A stretch of 7,453 bases of DNA from JAWOJF01 sp046481785 (GTDB lineage Bacteria; Bacteroidota; Ignavibacteria; Ignavibacteriales; Ignavibacteriaceae), in contig JAWOJF010000095.1 in assembly GCA_046481785.1 (NCBI GenBank), positions 1 to 7,453 on the forward strand. Reading direction: 5' to 3'. Within the stretch, counting starts at the first letter, position 1; each line of letters begins with the position of its first letter. Below are positions 5,663 through 7,453 of the stretch, in pieces. Made by a program: the position numbers and the translations under genes. A model generated the notes under the pieces. It saw only the letters and a program-made list of their open reading frames with translations. It did no database searches and was not told where the DNA came from.

Positions 5663-6568
5663 TTATTCATCTTTTATAATATCATCTGGTTCTATATGAA
5701 CAAGGACATCCTTAATACGCGGGTTTGTTTCTATTAATTTATCTTTTACGTTATGCCCGATCAGGTGCCCCTCATTTACTGTTATCTTACCGTTAACCAC
5801 TACATGAATATCTACAAAGAGATCAAAACCCATCTTTCTTACAAAACATTTGTCAATTCCTTTTACACCTTCAACCATTTTAGCATAACAAACAACCTCT
5901 TCATCAATATTAATTTCAGGAGCCGCATCGGTTAAATCATACAATGCAGGTTTAAATAATTTGTATGCATTGTAAATAATAATGCCTGAAGCAAACAATG
6001 CAGCCCAGTCATCAGCTTCTTCGTAACCGGGACCGCCAATTAAAGCAATAGCAATACCAATAAATGCAGCGGTAGAAGTAATGGCATCGCTCCGGTGGTG
6101 CCATGCATCATTTTTTACTGCAAGACTTTCAACATCCATTCCTGTTTTTAAAACAAATCTAAACAGTATTTCTTTTGTTAAAACCACAAGCACAAGTACA
6201 ATTAGCGTAAAAGGGGCAGGCGCATGATGCGGAGTTAGTATTTCATGGATACTGTTATAGATAATTACAAGGGCGGCATTAAATATTCCAAAGGCAACAA
6301 CAATGGCTGCAATCGTCTCAGCCTTGCCGTGTCCGTATGGGTGATTTTCATCAGGGGGTTTTGCTGCTACTCTTACTCCTGCAAGAACAACAAATGAAGT
6401 AAAGATATCGGATACGGATTCAATTGCATCTGCTACAAGAGCAAATGAATTTCCTAATATACCTGCTGTTCCTTTAATTATTACGAGGATAAAACTTGTA
6501 ATAATTCCTAAAAGAGTTGTCCTTGCACTTATGCGGCTGGCTTCTTTTGCAGAATATTTTTTTGTAAT
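5663..6568 (-). CDS. Cation diffusion facilitator (CDF) family metal efflux transporter
   Basis: An inner-membrane exporter of divalent metal (Zn, Fe, Mn or similar) driven by proton exchange. Numbered from the ATT at 6568, the protein has 301 residues, normal for CDFs. Six membrane segments are visible. In the second, DAIESVSD (47-54) carries the transport-site pair E50 and D54, where many relatives have D or H instead of E. The loop PPDENHPYGHGKAE (71-84) is a strong family signature. The fifth segment has HHRSD (157-161), giving the HxxxD site. A ferredoxin-like cytoplasmic domain (about 215-300) ends in VLVHIEP. The frame is open back to an ATG at 6667, which would add 33 residues unlike the family and has no SD. 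The ATT has AAAGAGG (6580-6574) five bases upstream. The metal cannot be fixed from motifs alone. Confidence 0.87.
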   Translation of the reverse strand: MTKKYSAKEASRISARTTLLGIITSFILVIIKGTAGILGNSFALVADAIESVSDIFTSFVVLAGVRVAAKPPDENHPYGHGKAETIAAIVVAFGIFNAALVIIYNSIHEILTPHHAPAPFTLIVLVLVVLTKEILFRFVLKTGMDVESLAVKNDAWHHRSDAITSTAAFIGIAIALIGGPGYEEADDWAALFASGIIIYNAYKLFKPALYDLTDAAPEINIDEEVVCYAKMVEGVKGIDKCFVRKMGFDLFVDIHVVVNGKITVNEGHLIGHNVKDKLIETNPRIKDVLVHIEPDDIIKDE

Positions 6569-6730
6569 GACGGCCTCTTTTCGGGTAACCAAAATTGACA
6601 CGGTTAAAAATAGTTTTTCTTTGGCAACAATTCCACACTGTTTTGATGAAGAGAATAAAAAATACATAACAGGTTTTTATCATGTTTATTATTTAATTAT
6701 CTTCAACCCTTAATTTATAGATTGTACATA

Positions 6731-7453
6731 ATGCTTTATATAGGTGAGTTTAGCGCTGTACTAACCGCCCTTCTCTGGTCCGGAACTTCCCTTGCGTTTT
6801 CTGCGGCTGCCGAAAAACTTGGTTCATTTACTCTTAATGTTTACCGGCTTATTCTTGCCTGTATATTCCTGTTATTAACAGTAGTTATTGCCCAGTTTAA
6901 TTATCAGTTATCTATTACTCAAATTTTTTATTTATTCATTAGCGGTATTATTGGTCTGGTAATAGGAGATACTTTTCTCTTTGCTTCTTTCCGGCATATT
7001 GGTGCAAGGTTAAGTATGCTGCTAATGGCACTTTCTCCGGCAATGAGCGCTATACTTGCTTACTTCTTTTTAGGAGAAGAACTTCCTTTCTGGGCAATAA
7101 TAGGAATGTTTGTTACTCTCGGCGGAATTTCATTGGTAATTTTTGAAAGGGCTGAAGTTCCGGCATCAAAATATAAAATTAGTAAGATAGGTATCTTTCA
7201 TGGACTGATGGGCGCCTTTGGACAGGCAGCGGGACTGGTGCTGGCAAAACTAGCTTTTGAAGAGGGTGATATAAACGGGTTTGTTGCTACTTTTGTAAGA
7301 ATATTTTCTTCGGTAATTATAATTGTACCCGTCGCTATTGCTCTCAAAAGATTTAAAAATCCGGTTAAGACTTATATGAATGATCATAAGGTTTTTTATT
7401 CTACACTTACGGGAACAATACTTGGGCCATACCTGGGCATTACATTCAGCCTT
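6731..7453 (+). CDS. EamA/DMT-superfamily transporter, N-terminal 241 residues (runs off window)
   Basis: The frame stays open from ATG 6731 to the last base with no stop, so the gene is cut by the window edge; family members usually have about 290-300 residues. The protein is strongly hydrophobic, with seven or eight recognisable membrane segments. The first EamA repeat runs from about 4 to 138: FSAVLTALLWSGTSLAFSAA opens it, and GLVIGDTFLFASFRHIGARLS and LSPAMSAILAYFFLGEEL near 75-117 are classic for the family. The second repeat begins near 152 (IGIFHGLMGAFGQAAGLVLA). Such proteins export or import small metabolites, but the substrate cannot be read from sequence. The ATG has no clear SD; a TTG at 6722 is an alternative. 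The gene is divergent from the CDF transporter. Confidence 0.87.
   Translation, partial: MLYIGEFSAVLTALLWSGTSLAFSAAAEKLGSFTLNVYRLILACIFLLLTVVIAQFNYQLSITQIFYLFISGIIGLVIGDTFLFASFRHIGARLSMLLMALSPAMSAILAYFFLGEELPFWAIIGMFVTLGGISLVIFERAEVPASKYKISKIGIFHGLMGAFGQAAGLVLAKLAFEEGDINGFVATFVRIFSSVIIIVPVAIALKRFKNPVKTYMNDHKVFYSTLTGTILGPYLGITFSL

Noticed and set aside
1..7453. CRISPR arrays, tRNA/rRNA genes, insertion sequences, phage or defence genes
   Set aside because: No regularly spaced repeats, no transposase or nuclease motifs and no tRNA-like cloverleaf were noticed; every sizeable gene fits ordinary metabolism or transport, except one small unknown secreted protein.

Overview
This AT-rich window reads as bacterial chromosome from the Bacteroidota/Chlorobi side of the tree, most plausibly an Ignavibacteria-like lineage. 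Three things point there. The sugar kinase has the longer (344 aa) form with a GGGEANVAVALS motif that I associate with Bacteroidota. A small secreted protein has a signal peptide ending in YSQ, a style common in that phylum. Most genes nevertheless have clear Shine-Dalgarno (SD) sequences, which classical Bacteroidia usually lack. The placement is inference; nothing in the window settles it.

Region 1 (1-324) has no gene. It holds a compound hairpin at the left edge, then a sigma70-like promoter with a small palindrome over the likely transcription start, just ahead of a GntR/FadR-type regulator.

Region 2 (about 325-4865, plus strand) is a uronate catabolic cluster: regulator - kduI - kduD - gap of 127 bp - eda - kdgK - kdgF-like cupin. 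Together the five enzymes cover every step from unsaturated uronate (released by polysaccharide lyases acting on pectin or other uronate polymers) to central metabolism. The cupin linearises the unsaturated monouronate to 5-keto-4-deoxyuronate, KduI isomerises it, KduD reduces it to 2-keto-3-deoxygluconate (KDG), KdgK phosphorylates this to KDPG, and Eda cleaves KDPG to pyruvate and glyceraldehyde-3-phosphate. The first three genes are tightly packed, as are the last three. The gap between the two blocks carries a perfect 10-bp inverted repeat and a possible internal promoter. A strong intrinsic terminator closes the cluster at 4881-4931.

Region 3 (4953-6667, minus strand) holds a small secreted protein of unknown function with a weak resemblance to the SmpA/OmlA fold, and a cation diffusion facilitator (CDF) metal transporter. 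The 266 bp between them contains several small palindromes. Region 4 (6731 to the right edge, plus strand) is the start of an EamA/DMT-family membrane transporter that runs off the window.

The most unusual observation concerns start codons. The regulator has no ATG, GTG or TTG that would give a complete DNA-binding domain, and the natural N-terminus of the CDF transporter falls on an ATT preceded by a good SD. Both may use near-cognate AUU-type initiation, or the regulator may contain a sequence error. I see no CRISPR array, tRNA, rRNA, insertion sequence or defence system. The remainder looks like ordinary metabolic and transport genes.
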